This document shows positions 35,660 to 46,535 of a stretch of 64,000 bases of DNA, in pieces (positions within the stretch are counted from its first letter, which is position 1; each line of letters begins with the position of its first letter). This stretch comes from Pseudorhodobacter wandonensis. GTDB lineage: Bacteria; Pseudomonadota; Alphaproteobacteria; Rhodobacterales; Rhodobacteraceae. The notes under the pieces were generated by a model. That model had not been told where the DNA came from, did not search any database, and saw only the letters and a program-made list of their open reading frames with translations. A program made the position numbers and the translations under genes. The DNA lies in NCBI RefSeq assembly GCF_001202035.1, contig NZ_LGHT01000036.1, positions 1 to 64,000 on the forward strand, given 5' to 3'.

Positions 35660-37220
35660 TTTCTGCACCTTCAATCACTACCGGTGTCGCACGCATTGCA
35701 GCCGCCAATGATTTAAAGCGCGCTTGCGTCACTTCGCCGAACAGGTCTTTGCCCAAAGGCGTCAGCGTCAGTTCCAGCACACGTTTACGCGGGATCCAGC
35801 GTAAAGCGCCGGCACTTTCAGGCCCGATCGCCGAAAACATCGCACCAAACCGCATGGCTTTGCCCAGCACTTCGGCTTTTTGAATCTGCTCGTCAGTCAG
35901 CAAACGGAACAGCGGTTCAAGCCGCGATCCTGTGCGGCTGTTTTTATAGCGGTGCAGCAAGGCAAGGCCCAGAAACACGCGGCCCGGATGATCCAGCCCA
36001 CCGAGGTTGGCGCGGGTGGCATTGTCAAAGCATACTTCGGCGCGGTAATCGGGATGGGCGCGCCAAGTTGTATCATGCAAAAGGCAGGCCGCTTTGATAA
36101 GGCGGGTTTCTTCGTCGCTGGCCTCTTTGAACAGCGGCAGCAGGAACGTGTACAGTTTTTTGCCAAAGCCGGGCAGACGGGCCGACGTAATCTCGGTCGC
36201 GCGCGCCGCTTCTATCAAAGGATCACGCGAGCGCAGCTTTTCGTGCATTTGCTCATACAGCAAACCTTCGCGGATGCCATAGGACGAGACGTCGATTTCT
36301 TTGGGCTTAAAGATGCGGATCAGCTCGCGTAGAACTTCGCAGGCAAGCGGAACCAGCGCCATGCGTTCGGCACCTGTGCCAGTGCGGGCGCGCAAAATGG
36401 CGGGGTCATTGGCCGCGATCCAGTCGATGGTATCCAGCAGGGATTCGGGCGTCATTCGGTATTCGTGCAAAACGGTCAGCGGGTAATTCCGCCGCTCCAT
36501 ATCCAGGCGGGCAATGGCGCGCCAAGAGCCGCCGACAAGGTAAATGCGGTCGTTTTCCGGTTCGATCTTGGTTTTCAGCTTTTTCAACACGCGGTCAATC
36601 AGGGCCTTTCGCTTTTCCGCGCCACCTTCGACTTGCTGCAAACGGAACGGCCCCAGCGGGGATGTGGCGCGTTTGCCGACTTTGCCATCGCCAATGCGGG
36701 CCAGCTCCATCGAGTTGCCGCCAATGTCACAGACAATGCCTTTGGCCTCGGGCCAGCCCAAAAGCACACCTTGCGCTGAAAGTCGTGCCTCTTCTTCGCC
36801 GTCGATCACCCACAGTTTCAAGCCGGTTTTTTCCAAAACCTGCGCTGCAAATTCAGGGCCATCACTTGCGTCGCGGACCGCGGCTGTCGCCACGCATGTA
36901 AGCGGAGAAATCCCCAAGCCATCGGCCAAAACGGCAAAACGCTTTAGCGCGATCAGCGCACGTTCTTTGCCTTCGGGGTTCAGTAGGCCGGTCTCGGCCA
37001 GTCCCTTGCCCAAACCTGCCATCAGTTTTTCGTTGTAGAAATACGCAGGCGAACGGGCCGCGCCGTCAAAAACCACCATCCGAACCGAGTTTGACCCGAC
37101 ATCAACCACGCCAACCCGACTAAGCGCGCGCGCCGATGGATCATCCAGCAATGACCGGCCAAAAGGCCCAGCATCGTCCATCGCTGTTGTGTCAGATTTG
37201 GATTTTTTGGGTTTGGTCAT
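35646..37220 (-). CDS. ppx: Exopolyphosphatase (Ppx/GppA family)
   Basis: A 524-residue phosphatase that degrades polyphosphate from its ends, or hydrolyses pppGpp. The actin-like ATPase core shows GVVDVGSNSVRMVVFDG (phosphate loop) and IVCDIGGNSMELARI (second loop), while the C-terminal 200 residues form an HD-like helical domain (ACLLHDTTW). The N-terminal 30 residues are charged and variable. It lies 87 bp downstream of ppk, making a polyphosphate synthesis and breakdown pair, and its end overlaps the VOC gene. Confidence 0.92.
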   Translation of the reverse strand: MTKPKKSKSDTTAMDDAGPFGRSLLDDPSARALSRVGVVDVGSNSVRMVVFDGAARSPAYFYNEKLMAGLGKGLAETGLLNPEGKERALIALKRFAVLADGLGISPLTCVATAAVRDASDGPEFAAQVLEKTGLKLWVIDGEEEARLSAQGVLLGWPEAKGIVCDIGGNSMELARIGDGKVGKRATSPLGPFRLQQVEGGAEKRKALIDRVLKKLKTKIEPENDRIYLVGGSWRAIARLDMERRNYPLTVLHEYRMTPESLLDTIDWIAANDPAILRARTGTGAERMALVPLACEVLRELIRIFKPKEIDVSSYGIREGLLYEQMHEKLRSRDPLIEAARATEITSARLPGFGKKLYTFLLPLFKEASDEETRLIKAACLLHDTTWRAHPDYRAEVCFDNATRANLGGLDHPGRVFLGLALLHRYKNSRTGSRLEPLFRLLTDEQIQKAEVLGKAMRFGAMFSAIGPESAGALRWIPRKRVLELTLTPLGKDLFGEVTQARFKSLAAAMRATPVVIEGAENADL

Positions 37221-37307
37221 CGGGTGCTCTTTGCGCTGCTGCAGGTTGACCTTGCCGCGTCGCAGCGCAAAGGTCAACTGATGGGATAGGACGCTGGGTG
37301 GTCGGCG

Positions 37308-39494
37308 TTACGCCGTCGTATCATCACGGCTGTGGGCCAGCTTTGGCACATCTTTGGCCCCTGCGCTGCCACGACCGGACAGCGAAGGGTTTTCCATGAA
37401 AAACTTGTGGCAACTGAACAATTGCCCGTCTTTGGCCGTTAGGTTGCGCAAGTAGTCGCCTTGTGGCCCCAACACCCAGCTTTGCGCCTCATCCGCCATG
37501 TTTGCGGCCATGATCTGGCTGACAATTTGTGCCTTCACGGTCGGGTTGTTTGCCTCGATCAGGGTTTCAACGCGGCGGGTCAAGTTGCGCCCCATCCAAT
37601 CGGCCGAGGAAAAGAATACCCGCGCCTTTTTTGAGGGAAGGCCATAGCCATTGCCGAAACAGACAATGCGCGAATGTTCCAAAAACCGGCCCACAATCGA
37701 TTTCACACGGATATTTTCGGACAGGCCTTTGATACCTGGGCGCAAGGCGCAAATGCCGCGCACGACAAGGCTGATTTTAACCCCGGCCTGTGATGCGGCA
37801 TAAAGTGCGTCGATAATATCAACCTCGACCAGCGAATTGACCTTAACCCAAATCTCGGCTGGGCGGCCTGCGCGGGCATGGTCAGCCTCGGCGGCAATCA
37901 GTTCCAGCAGGCGGGGCTTTAGGGTCGAGGGGGCAATGGCAAGGTTTTCAAGCCCCTCGGGCTGGACATAACCCGACAGGTAGTTGAACACTTTGGTCGC
38001 ATCGCGCCCCAATGGACCGTCGCAAGTAAAGAACGAAAGATCGGTGTATATGCGGGCAGTGATGGGGTGGTAGTTGCCGGTGCCGTAATGGGTGTAGGTG
38101 ACAAGCTGGTCGCCTTCGCGCCGGACAACGGTGCTGATTTTTGCATGGGTCTTTAACGTCATAAAACCGTAAACCACATGGGCGCCCGCACGCTCTAGCC
38201 GCCGCGACTGGCGGATATTGGCGGCTTCGTCAAAACGGGCCTTCAATTCGACCAGCGCGGTGACAGATTTGCCGGCTTCGGCGGCTTCGCATAATGCGCT
38301 GACGATCGGGCTGTCCTGGCTGGTGCGATAGAGTGTTTGCTTGATTGCCAGAACATTCGGGTCATGTGCCGCCTGTTCCAAAAACCGGATCACCATGTCA
38401 AAGGTTTCATAAGGGTGGTGCAGCAGCATATCCTTTTGCCGGATCGCCGCAAACATATCGCCCTCAAAATCCTGTACGCGTTCGGGAATGCGAGGCGTAA
38501 ATTTTGGCCACTGCAAGTCCTTGCGACTGTCAAGCACCAGTTCTTTCAGGTCGGCAACCCCCAGCAATCCGCGCACCTCGACCATATCTTCATTGGTCAC
38601 ATGCAGCTCTTGCATAATCAGCGCCCGCAATTCCTCGGGTGCACCGGCGCTGATTTTCAGGCGGATCACCTCGCCGCGGCGTCGGCGTTTCAGCGCGGTT
38701 TCAAACTCGCGTACAAGGTCTTCGGCCTCATCCTCTACCTCAAGGTCGCTGTCGCGCAGCACGCGGAATGTGCAGTGACCACGGTCGGTATAACCGGGAA
38801 ACAGCATGCCAAGATGTAGCAAAAGCAAGTCTTCCAGCACCAAGAACCGGTTTTCGCCCTCTTTTGCAGGCAATGGCACAAACCGCGTGACTTGCTGCGG
38901 GATGGGAAGCAGGGCCAAAAGCGGGCGTTTGTCGCCGGTGCGCTCAAGCTCTAGCGCGAGGCAGAAACCGGTGTTTGGGATGAAAGGAAAAGGATGTGCC
39001 GGATCAATCGCCAAGGGGGACAGGATCGGGAAAACCTTATGCACAAAATACTCGGCAAGATGTTTCAGGTCGCGCGTCGTCAGCTTTGAGCGGGTTACAA
39101 TGGTAATGCCTTGCGCATCCATTTCCTTTTTCAGCCGGTTGAACACGGCTTGCTGGTTTTGCAGCAATCGGCGGGCATTGTCATTGATCAGGGTCAGTTG
39201 CTCGCCGGCACTGCGCCCATCCATCGAGATCGTGCCTTTTCCGCTGCGTTTCAGCGCCCTAAGGCCCGCCACGCGGACTGTATAGAATTCATCCAGATTG
39301 GTGGCCGAAATGGACAAAAAGCGCAGCCGCTCCAGCAGCGGTACCGACGGATTCGATGCCTCGTCCAAGACACGCCAGTTAAAGGCGAGCCAACTTAGTT
39401 CGCGGTTGAAAAACCGGTGTGGGCCTTTGGTTTCTGCCTCTGGCAGATTTAAGGCTGTCGGGAAAGGCGAGGAAAGAAAATCTGCGTGTGTCAT
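37308..39494 (-). CDS. ppk: Polyphosphate kinase 1
   Basis: Reversibly polymerises the gamma-phosphate of ATP into polyphosphate. The 728-residue protein has the four PPK1 domains: it begins RFFNRELSWLAFNWRVL, and has LLHHPYETFDMVIRFLEQAA and a YTHYGTGNYHP segment whose His469 corresponds to the autophosphorylated His of E. coli PPK. The second active-site His lies near SRIVCFGNG. It sits 55 bp after hdaA. The ATG at 39494 gives the family-standard length and start. Confidence 0.95.
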   Translation of the reverse strand: MTHADFLSSPFPTALNLPEAETKGPHRFFNRELSWLAFNWRVLDEASNPSVPLLERLRFLSISATNLDEFYTVRVAGLRALKRSGKGTISMDGRSAGEQLTLINDNARRLLQNQQAVFNRLKKEMDAQGITIVTRSKLTTRDLKHLAEYFVHKVFPILSPLAIDPAHPFPFIPNTGFCLALELERTGDKRPLLALLPIPQQVTRFVPLPAKEGENRFLVLEDLLLLHLGMLFPGYTDRGHCTFRVLRDSDLEVEDEAEDLVREFETALKRRRRGEVIRLKISAGAPEELRALIMQELHVTNEDMVEVRGLLGVADLKELVLDSRKDLQWPKFTPRIPERVQDFEGDMFAAIRQKDMLLHHPYETFDMVIRFLEQAAHDPNVLAIKQTLYRTSQDSPIVSALCEAAEAGKSVTALVELKARFDEAANIRQSRRLERAGAHVVYGFMTLKTHAKISTVVRREGDQLVTYTHYGTGNYHPITARIYTDLSFFTCDGPLGRDATKVFNYLSGYVQPEGLENLAIAPSTLKPRLLELIAAEADHARAGRPAEIWVKVNSLVEVDIIDALYAASQAGVKISLVVRGICALRPGIKGLSENIRVKSIVGRFLEHSRIVCFGNGYGLPSKKARVFFSSADWMGRNLTRRVETLIEANNPTVKAQIVSQIMAANMADEAQSWVLGPQGDYLRNLTAKDGQLFSCHKFFMENPSLSGRGSAGAKDVPKLAHSRDDTTA

Positions 39495-39549
39495 AGGGTT
39501 GGCTTATGCAAGAGAATTGTGAATTCCATATGACAGTCTTGCAACGCGG

Positions 39550-40221
39550 TCAGGGATTGTCCAGCACTGTCGCGGCCAATGCGCGCGAAACACCGGTTCC
39601 ACGGGCCAGCGCCTCGGCGTCCAGCTTGGCCACCAGCGCGCGGGCCGCAGCAAAGCTGCGCTCCATCCTGGGCAGCAGGTAGGCGATCAGCGTGGGCGAA
39701 ACTGTTATCTGGCGGTCGGCAAACAGCTTAATCAGCACGGCAGATAAAAGAGGGTCATCTGGCGCCTCAAGTCGCGTGACCGAGGCGGCTTGTACGCGAC
39801 TTTGTAGATCTGCAAGCGTCAGGCCCCAATCACGCGGGGCAGAGGCCGCCGTCATCAGCAAGGCGGCGCCTTTGGCGGCAAGCAGGTTGTGCAGGTGAAA
39901 CAGGGCTTCTTGGGCATTAGGGTGGCGCGGCAAGACTTCGCAATCCTCGACGACCACAGCGGGTTTTGCCCCCAGCGCCGCGATATCGGCAGTTGCCAGC
40001 TCGCATGCCGGGTGCAACGCCGCCCGTGAGGCATTTGCCCATACATGCGCAAGGTGGGTCTTGCCCGACGCAGGTGGGCCAATCAGCACCATCTTGCCGC
40101 CCGGCCAGTCGCGCCATGCATCAAGCGCGGCCAGCGCTTGCGCATTGGTCGAAGAGACAAAAAAATCGCCGCGCCCCAAGGCGGTTCGGTGCGGCAAGTC
40201 AAGCACAAGCTGGCGCGTCAC
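39550..40221 (-). CDS. hdaA: DnaA-related regulatory inactivator HdaA
   Basis: A 223-residue AAA+ protein that, with the sliding clamp, stimulates ATP hydrolysis by DnaA and so prevents re-initiation. The N-terminal QLVLDLP (residues 4–10) fits the clamp-binding motif of Hda proteins. Walker A is GPPASGKT (48–55) and the Walker B region is AVVVEDCE. No DnaA domain IV is present. Its position before ppk and overlapping the permease gene by four bases (ATGA) matches the alphaproteobacterial order. Confidence 0.9.
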   Translation of the reverse strand: MTRQLVLDLPHRTALGRGDFFVSSTNAQALAALDAWRDWPGGKMVLIGPPASGKTHLAHVWANASRAALHPACELATADIAALGAKPAVVVEDCEVLPRHPNAQEALFHLHNLLAAKGAALLMTAASAPRDWGLTLADLQSRVQAASVTRLEAPDDPLLSAVLIKLFADRQITVSPTLIAYLLPRMERSFAAARALVAKLDAEALARGTGVSRALAATVLDNP

Positions 40222-41306
40222 GGATTGTCTTTCTGGCTTTCTAGGTCGGTGCGGCTACCAATGCCGCGGTACAACAGGCTTTGGTGGTACTGCACAATGC
40301 CCCAGCGGGTAAGAACGCCCAAAGCAGCGGTGACAGGCACTGCCACCAGCATGCCCACAAATCCGAAAGCCGAGCCAAATGCCGACAGTGCAAATAGCAG
40401 CCAAACAGGGTGTAGTCCCACGGAATTGCCGACAAGTCGCGGCGTAATGACGTTGCCTTCCAGAAACTGGCCGATTGCAAAAATGCCTGCAATAATGCCG
40501 ATTGAAACCCAATCGCCCCAGAACTGAAAGAGTGCAAGCCCGATGGCCAAAGCACCGCCAACCAGCGCACCGACATAGGGAATAAAGGTAATCGTCCCGG
40601 CAATCGCGCCTACCAACAGGCCAAAATCAAGTCCGGCCAGCATGAGCGCAGCCGAATAGAATGCGCCAAGAACAATGCAGACGCTGATTTGGCCACGCAC
40701 AAACGCTGCCAAAACATGATTAATCCGGCTGGCCAAATCGCGGATAACCGGCGCGTGGTCGCGCGGCAAAAGCGCGTCGATCTTGGCGACCATGTTGTCC
40801 CAGTCGAGCAGCAGGTAAAAGGCCACGACGGGCACAACAATCAAAAACATCAGCGCATTCAGCACCGACAAGGCGCTGGAGAACACGGTTTTTGCGACTT
40901 CGGTGCCCCAATCTTTCAAATTGTCGCCGATCGATAGGATGGTGCGGCGGATAACACTGTTTTCATCCAACAGGCCGGGAAACTGCTCGGTCAAAAAGGC
41001 CTGAAGCTTGTGGAAAATCGTCGGCAAAGCCTCAACCAAGGCGGCCGTCTGAGATGCCAGGGACGGAATAACCGCCAGAACCAGCAATACCGCAACAAGA
41101 AGGGCTGAGAGTGAAATCACTGTCGTCGCCGCCGCGCGGTTCAGGCCCATTCGCTCTAACCTATCGGCGACAGGATCCAGAAAATAGGCGATCGCGCCGC
41201 CCACCAGAAAAGGCGCCAGAACCTGACCCAAAAACCATAGTGCCAGCAAAAACAGGCTTGCCGCAATGCCCCAGTAGGTAAGTTGTTGTTTTGCGGGCAA
41301 TGCCAT
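40218..41306 (-). CDS. AI-2E-family permease
   Basis: A 362-residue membrane protein of the PerM/AI-2E exporter family, with about eight transmembrane segments and a central amphipathic stretch (about 120–200). The [19 protein letters not shown] and [22 protein letters not shown] segments are diagnostic. Members include the AI-2 exporter TqsA and sodium/proton antiporters, so transport of autoinducer is not implied. The ATG at 41306 has GGAGG 7 bp before it. It heads the nine-gene minus-strand run and is divergent from proS. Confidence 0.88.
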   Translation of the reverse strand: MALPAKQQLTYWGIAASLFLLALWFLGQVLAPFLVGGAIAYFLDPVADRLERMGLNRAAATTVISLSALLVAVLLVLAVIPSLASQTAALVEALPTIFHKLQAFLTEQFPGLLDENSVIRRTILSIGDNLKDWGTEVAKTVFSSALSVLNALMFLIVVPVVAFYLLLDWDNMVAKIDALLPRDHAPVIRDLASRINHVLAAFVRGQISVCIVLGAFYSAALMLAGLDFGLLVGAIAGTITFIPYVGALVGGALAIGLALFQFWGDWVSIGIIAGIFAIGQFLEGNVITPRLVGNSVGLHPVWLLFALSAFGSAFGFVGMLVAVPVTAALGVLTRWGIVQYHQSLLYRGIGSRTDLESQKDNP

Positions 41307-41495
41307 ATGGCCTCCTTGGGTTTGCTTATCACACATTGCCCATCGGACCCGGCATTTCAAGGCCTCCGGCTTGGCACCACCCGCGAATTGTCGTTGAAAA
41401 ATCTGATTTTTCGTCGAAAAAACGCGATGCACTTGCTTGCGTGCTTGGTTTTGCCTAAACCTCGCCCAACCCATCATTGCCTAAAAGGTGCCCCC

Positions 41496-42833
41496 ATGCG
41501 GCTGACGCGCTATTTCCTGCCTGTTCTAAAAGAAAACCCTGCCGAGGCGCAGATTGTCAGCCACCGCTATATGCTGCGTGCCGGCATGATCAAGCAGCAA
41601 GCCGCGGGCATCTATTCCTGGTTGCCGCTGGGGTATAAGGTTCTAAAGCGTATCGAGCAGATCGTGCATGAAGAACAGGTTCGTGCAGGCCATATCCCCT
41701 TGCTGATGCCAACCTTGCAGCCTGCCGACCTTTGGCGCGAATCTGGTCGTTATGATGATTACGGTCAGGAAATGCTGCGCATCAAGGACCGTCAGGGCCG
41801 CGACATGCTCTATGGTCCGACCAATGAGGAAATGATCACCGATATTTTCCGCAGCCATGTGAACAGCTACAAAGACCTGCCTTTGACGCTGTACCATATC
41901 CAATGGAAATTCCGCGATGAGATGCGCCCGCGTTTTGGCGTTATGCGCGGCCGTGAATTCCTGATGAAAGACGGCTATAACTTTGACCTGACGGTCGAAG
42001 ACGCGCTGCATGCCTATAACCGCCATTTGGTCAGCTATCTGCGCACCTACGAGCGTATGGGCCTGCAAGCCATTCCGATGCGTGCTGATTCCGGCCCGAT
42101 TGGTGGCGAAGACACGCATGAATTCCTCGTTCTGGCCGAAACCGGCGAATCCGAGGTGTTCTATGACAGCGCCGTGACCGACATCAGCCTTGGCGCACGC
42201 GACATCGATTATGATGACAAGGTACAGTGCAAAGCCGTGATGGAGGAATTCACCTCGCTTTACGCCCGCACCGACGAAACCCATGATGAGGCTGCCTTTA
42301 ACGCCATCCCCGAGGAACGCCGCAAATCCGCGCGCGGGATCGAGGTCGGCCAGATCTTTTTCTTTGGCACCAAGTATTCCGAGGCAATGGGGGCGACTGT
42401 TGTCACGCCTGACGGCAGCAAAGTGCCGGTCCAGATGGGCAGCCACGGTATTGGCGTGTCGCGTCTGCTGGGCGCGATTATCGAGGCAAGCCATGATGAC
42501 AAAGGTATCATCTGGCCCGAAGGTGTGACGCCGTTCCATTGCGGCATCGTGAACCTGAAGCAGGGCGACGACGAAACCGATGCCGCCTGCGAAAGCATTT
42601 ATAAAGCGCTGCAAAAGGCAGGTCTTGACCCGCTATATGATGACCGCAACGACCGCGCTGGCGCGAAATTCGCCACGATGGATCTGATCGGCTTGCCATG
42701 GCGCATCACGGTCGGTCCGCGCGGGTTGAAAAATGGCGTGGTCGAACTGACCAGCCGCCGCACTGGCGAAAGCGAAGAAATGACTGCCGACGCCGCAGTG
42801 GCCCGCATTATTGCCATCTACAACGGTCTCTGA
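41496..42833 (+). CDS. proS: Prolyl-tRNA synthetase (short alphaproteobacterial type)
   Basis: Charges tRNA-Pro with proline. The 445-residue length and layout match the class II enzyme of alphaproteobacteria that lacks the editing insertion found in E. coli ProS. Motif 2 is [17 protein letters not shown], and motif 3 is in the [14 protein letters not shown] segment; [10 protein letters not shown] is also diagnostic. The C-terminal anticodon-binding domain begins at about 345. AAAAGG lies 9 bp before the ATG at 41496. Absence of the editing domain means mis-charged Ala-tRNA-Pro would need a separate ProX-type factor. Confidence 0.96.
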   Translation: MRLTRYFLPVLKENPAEAQIVSHRYMLRAGMIKQQAAGIYSWLPLGYKVLKRIEQIVHEEQVRAGHIPLLMPTLQPADLWRESGRYDDYGQEMLRIKDRQGRDMLYGPTNEEMITDIFRSHVNSYKDLPLTLYHIQWKFRDEMRPRFGVMRGREFLMKDGYNFDLTVEDALHAYNRHLVSYLRTYERMGLQAIPMRADSGPIGGEDTHEFLVLAETGESEVFYDSAVTDISLGARDIDYDDKVQCKAVMEEFTSLYARTDETHDEAAFNAIPEERRKSARGIEVGQIFFFGTKYSEAMGATVVTPDGSKVPVQMGSHGIGVSRLLGAIIEASHDDKGIIWPEGVTPFHCGIVNLKQGDDETDAACESIYKALQKAGLDPLYDDRNDRAGAKFATMDLIGLPWRITVGPRGLKNGVVELTSRRTGESEEMTADAAVARIIAIYNGL

Positions 42834-42845
42834 AAACATCACGGT

Positions 42846-42866
42846 GCGCCCCGGCCAAAGGGGCGC
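42846..42866 (+). terminator. Hairpin after proS
   Basis: GCGCCCC (42846–42852) pairs perfectly with GGGGCGC (42860–42866) across a 7-base loop, 12 bp after the proS stop. The following sequence is only moderately T-rich, so termination is likely but not certain. Confidence 0.4.
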
Positions 42867-42980
42867 GCCGATTTCGTCTTTGACACAGGGCCCGATTTGG
42901 ACGATTTTAGGGGCCAAAGCCGGGGGCAGGGCGGTTCTGGTAATCGCCACTGAATAACTTGGCAGGCAGAGGCGAAATAG

Positions 42981-43595
42981 ATGATAGGCAAGGCACTGAC
43001 GCTTGTGGGCGGATTGGCGGGGGCGACAGCTTTGTCGCAATACCCCGAGTTTTCGCAGCAGTATATCCAGCGGTTGGGTGGTCAAGTGGATGCACTGTCG
43101 GCGATCGTTGCTGACTTTGACCGCAGCGCCACCGATAACGGGCTGACCCGTGGCGCAGCATTGGACCAATTGCAGGGCACCGCGTTTTTGGCCGCGCGAA
43201 AGGTTGATATGCAAAGCGCCTTTGCCCGTTTTGACCAACTTTCTGCAGATCTGACATTCCTGCGCCTTGCCACTCCAATTGAACGCATCACCATGCCGCA
43301 GCGTTTGGCCGACCCGGCCACGCTAAATGCAACATGGGCCGATTTCCGCCCGGCAGTGCCGCTGACTGTGGCGGGTGCCGTGGCCACTGCGTTAGGGTTT
43401 GTGGCGGGTTGGGGCGCAGTCCGGTTTATCCTGTCGCTCATACTCTGGCCGTTTCGCCGGCGCGCTGCGCCCCGCAAAGCGTCCGAGCTGCGCAAAGAGC
43501 CTGTGGTGCGCAGCCAACCCGCCCCGCAAAAGCCACCCGCACCGCGTGCGCCCAATGCACCCCGCAAACAGCCTGTGCTGCACCGTTCCGCCTAA
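42981..43595 (+). CDS. DUF2937-family membrane protein
   Basis: A 204-residue protein with a weakly hydrophobic N-terminus (MIGKALTLVGGLAGATAL), a helical middle part (FSQQYIQRLGGQVDALSAIVADFDRSA, typical of DUF2937), a transmembrane hairpin at about 125–155 and a basic, proline-rich cytoplasmic tail (PAPQKPPAPRAPNAPRKQ). The family's function is unknown. It lies between proS and lolC on the same strand with 99 bp before lolC. Low-complexity tail is probably disordered. Confidence 0.75.
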   Translation: MIGKALTLVGGLAGATALSQYPEFSQQYIQRLGGQVDALSAIVADFDRSATDNGLTRGAALDQLQGTAFLAARKVDMQSAFARFDQLSADLTFLRLATPIERITMPQRLADPATLNATWADFRPAVPLTVAGAVATALGFVAGWGAVRFILSLILWPFRRRAAPRKASELRKEPVVRSQPAPQKPPAPRAPNAPRKQPVLHRSA

Positions 43596-43694
43596 TAACG
43601 TAGCCGTGCCTTGACCTGCCCGCGCATTTCCCGCAGGTTCCGCGCGCATGCCTGACGCCGATAACCCGCATGTTTACCCCAAGGAGCTTGCCCC

Positions 43695-44975
43695 GTGAAC
43701 ACCCCCCCTTTCGCGCCATTTGAATGGATGATCGCGTGGCGATATTTGCGGGCCAAAAGGGCCGAAGGCGGCGTTTCCGTGATGACTTGGATCAGCCTGA
43801 TCGGCATTACGCTGGCGGTGTTTGCGCTGATTGCCACGCTGTCGGTACGCGCAGGGTTTCGCGCCGAATTTGTCGATACGATCCTTGGGGCGAATGCGCA
43901 TGTAACCGTCTATGCCGCGCAGCATCAGGCTGCCGATGGCCGCACGATCAGCGGGTTTGAGGATTTTGACGCCGTGGCAAAAAAGGTGGCTGAGGTGCCA
44001 ACTGTCACACGTGCCGCGCCGATGGTTCGGGGGCAGGTGATGGCAACGGCAGGCACCCGCAGCTCTGGCGTTGAGGTCTACGGGATGCGCGGCGATGATG
44101 TGCGCGCCATTCCGCGTGTGGGTGACGGCGCCGACGCATATGGCGATTTGTCGCGCTATGACGAAGGTATCGCGATCGGCTCGGGCGTAGCGCGTGAATT
44201 GGGCGTGACCGTTGGCGACCGTATCCGGCTGATTTCGCCCAATGGTGTGAAAACCGCCTTTGGCACCAGTCCGCGGGTTTCGGCCTTTGAGGTGGTCTAT
44301 GTGTTCACCGCCGGCCGCTATGATATTGACCGCACGCGGGTCTACATGCCGCTGGCCGCTGCACAGGACTATTTCAACCGCGAAGGGCTGGCGGATGAGA
44401 TCGAGGTGATGGTCACCAAACCCGAGGCAGTTGATGACATCGCGCTGGATTTAATGACTGCTGCGGGCCAATACGCGAATGTCTGGACATGGCGTGACAG
44501 CTCGGGCAGCTTTTTGCGGGCGCTGGATATCGAAGACAATGTGATGTTCATCATCCTGTCCATTCTGGTGTTGATTGCGGCGATGAATATCGTTTCGGGC
44601 CTGATCATGCTGGTCAAAAACAAGGGCCGCGATATCGGCATTTTGCGCACGATGGGGTTGACGGAAGGGTCAATCTTGCGCGTGTTTTTCATCTGCGGCG
44701 CATTTACAGGCATTATAGGCACCTTTGCCGGTGTGGCGCTGGGATGTCTGTTTGCGATCTATATCGACCCGATATTCAGCTTTGTGAATTATGTCGCGGG
44801 CGGCGGGGTTTGGGACCCGTCTATTCGCGGCATCTATGCGCTGCCCGCCAAACTGCAATGGCATGACGTGCTGTCGGCAGTGTCGCTGTCGCTGGGCCTG
44901 TCGTTCGTGGTCACTATCTTTCCCGCGCGCCGTGCCGCCCGGATGAACCCTGTCGAGGCCCTGCGCTATGAGTGA
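43695..44975 (+). CDS. lolC: Lipoprotein-releasing ABC transporter permease LolC/E
   Basis: A 426-residue permease of the Lol system, which extracts lipoproteins from the inner membrane for delivery to the outer membrane. It has the MacB-like layout: a transmembrane helix at about 27–50 ([18 protein letters not shown]), a large periplasmic domain, then three more helices in the last 150 residues ([37 protein letters not shown]). In alphaproteobacteria a single LolC/E-type gene usually pairs with lolD, which follows with an 8-base overlap. The [14 protein letters not shown] opening is characteristic. Confidence 0.93.
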   Translation: MNTPPFAPFEWMIAWRYLRAKRAEGGVSVMTWISLIGITLAVFALIATLSVRAGFRAEFVDTILGANAHVTVYAAQHQAADGRTISGFEDFDAVAKKVAEVPTVTRAAPMVRGQVMATAGTRSSGVEVYGMRGDDVRAIPRVGDGADAYGDLSRYDEGIAIGSGVARELGVTVGDRIRLISPNGVKTAFGTSPRVSAFEVVYVFTAGRYDIDRTRVYMPLAAAQDYFNREGLADEIEVMVTKPEAVDDIALDLMTAAGQYANVWTWRDSSGSFLRALDIEDNVMFIILSILVLIAAMNIVSGLIMLVKNKGRDIGILRTMGLTEGSILRVFFICGAFTGIIGTFAGVALGCLFAIYIDPIFSFVNYVAGGGVWDPSIRGIYALPAKLQWHDVLSAVSLSLGLSFVVTIFPARRAARMNPVEALRYE

Positions 44976-45648
44976 TGTGATGCTGTCGCTGGATGCGATC
45001 ACCAAAGCCTATAACAAAGGCAAGCCCGCCGAAGTGCAAGTGCTGCGCGGGGCATCGCTGACCGTGGCGCGGGGTGAGGTGGTTGCCCTTGTTGCCCCTT
45101 CGGGTGCTGGCAAATCGACGCTGCTGCATATTGCGGGGCTGCTGGATACCGCCGATAGCGGCCAGATGCGACTGGATGGCACCGATCTGGCGGGCCTGCC
45201 AGACCGCGCGCGCACCATCGCGCGGCGGCGTGATGTGGGCTTTATCTATCAATTTCACCACCTGTTGCCGGAATTTACCGCGCTGGAAAACATCACCTTG
45301 CCGCAGCTTGCCAATGGCGTCTCAAAACCCGATGCCGAGACCCGTGCGCGTAAATTGCTGGATCAGGTCGGGGTTGGTCACCGTGCCGGTCACCGCCCCG
45401 CAGCACTTTCGGGTGGCGAGCAACAGCGCGTGGCCTTTTGCCGTGCGCTTGCCAATGGCCCGCGCCTGCTGTTGGCGGATGAGCCGACGGGCAACCTTGA
45501 TCCTGCAACCTCGGATCAGGTGTTTGGCGCCTTGATGGATCTGGTGCGCGAAACCGGTCTTTCGGCGCTGATTGCGACCCATAACATGGAGCTGGCAGCC
45601 CGGATGGACCGGATTGTGCGGCTAGAGGCGGGGCACGTGGTGCTGTAA
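44968..45648 (+). CDS. lolD: Lipoprotein-releasing ABC transporter ATPase LolD
   Basis: The 226-residue ATPase of the Lol system. Walker A is APSGAGKST, the signature is LSGGEQQRV, Walker B is [13 protein letters not shown], and the switch His is in LIATHNMEL. The [18 protein letters not shown] segment is the LolD-specific Q-loop region. Its start overlaps the lolC stop by eight bases, which suggests coupling and equal expression of permease and ATPase. Confidence 0.95.
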   Translation: MSDVMLSLDAITKAYNKGKPAEVQVLRGASLTVARGEVVALVAPSGAGKSTLLHIAGLLDTADSGQMRLDGTDLAGLPDRARTIARRRDVGFIYQFHHLLPEFTALENITLPQLANGVSKPDAETRARKLLDQVGVGHRAGHRPAALSGGEQQRVAFCRALANGPRLLLADEPTGNLDPATSDQVFGALMDLVRETGLSALIATHNMELAARMDRIVRLEAGHVVL

Positions 45649-45731
45649 CTTCACATTTGCCTCAAGCAGTTGTGTGCCCTGTTACAGCCGAAAGCTGCTA
45701 GTCAAAGAAAACCCCATTGACCAGAGGCCAC

Positions 45732-46382
45732 ATGACACGTTCCCTATTTCTTGCTGCCCTGATCGCCGCCTTGCCAGCGACATCCGTTTTTGCCGAAAGT
45801 GTCGCGTTTGACAGCACATGGTCGACGCAACGGTTTTCACTGTTTTCATCAAACCGATACGGGTTTCAAGGCAACACATTGTCTATCGCATCTGATGCGT
45901 CGGTATCGCTGGCCTATGCGCGGGTAAAGCAGCCGCTTTGGGGCGCGACATCGGCCAAATGGTCTTGGGCGGTCAGCCAATCGGTGCCTGCAACGGATTT
46001 GACCAAAAAAGGGGGCGATGACCGCAATGCCTCGCTTTACTTTGTGTTCTTGCCCGAGGCCGAAGCCAAGGCACTTGGGGACAAAGCCAATATCCGCAAA
46101 CTGCTGACAGCCGAGTCTGCGCGGGTGCTGGTATATGTTTGGGGCGATAACCAAGGGCGTGGCAAAGTGCTGTCCAGCCCATATCTTGGCAACCGGGGTA
46201 AAACCATCTTGCTGCGGGCCGCGGGCACGGGCAAGTTTTCGGAAAAGGTTGACCTTGCCGCCGATTATCGCCGCGTGTTTGGCGGGCCCGCCGGGGCATT
46301 GGTTGGGCTGGCGGTCTCTGCCGACTCGGATGATACAAATTCGGCCATCCGCGCCTCTATTTCCGGCCTGACGCTGAACTGA
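45732..46382 (+). CDS. DUF3047-family exported protein
   Basis: A 216-residue protein with a signal peptide (MTRSLFLAALIAALPATSVFAE) and a DUF3047-like beta-rich body (FSLFSSNRYGFQGNTLSIASDASVSLAYARVKQPLW and LVYVWGDNQGRGKVLSSPYL). DUF3047 proteins are periplasmic and of unknown role. The ATG at 45732 is chosen over one 15 bp upstream because the signal peptide begins there. It lies 83 bp after lolD on the same strand. Confidence 0.75.
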   Translation: MTRSLFLAALIAALPATSVFAESVAFDSTWSTQRFSLFSSNRYGFQGNTLSIASDASVSLAYARVKQPLWGATSAKWSWAVSQSVPATDLTKKGGDDRNASLYFVFLPEAEAKALGDKANIRKLLTAESARVLVYVWGDNQGRGKVLSSPYLGNRGKTILLRAAGTGKFSEKVDLAADYRRVFGGPAGALVGLAVSADSDDTNSAIRASISGLTLN

Positions 46383-46535
46383 ACCGGATTGGCCTGTCGG
46401 TATAGTTGCGCCTTTAACCTGCTGACTTCTGCGATTATGCCTGCCAGCGGTATAAAGCTCGCGTCACGCTGCACCTATGCAAAGCGGGGGCCGGGCCCCC
46501 GCCTAGAGACTTGGCCAAATCTGGCACAGGTCAGT

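Noticed and set aside
40218-41306. Quorum-sensing AI-2 export function
   Set aside because: The AI-2E family includes unrelated transporters; no lsr or luxS gene is adjacent.
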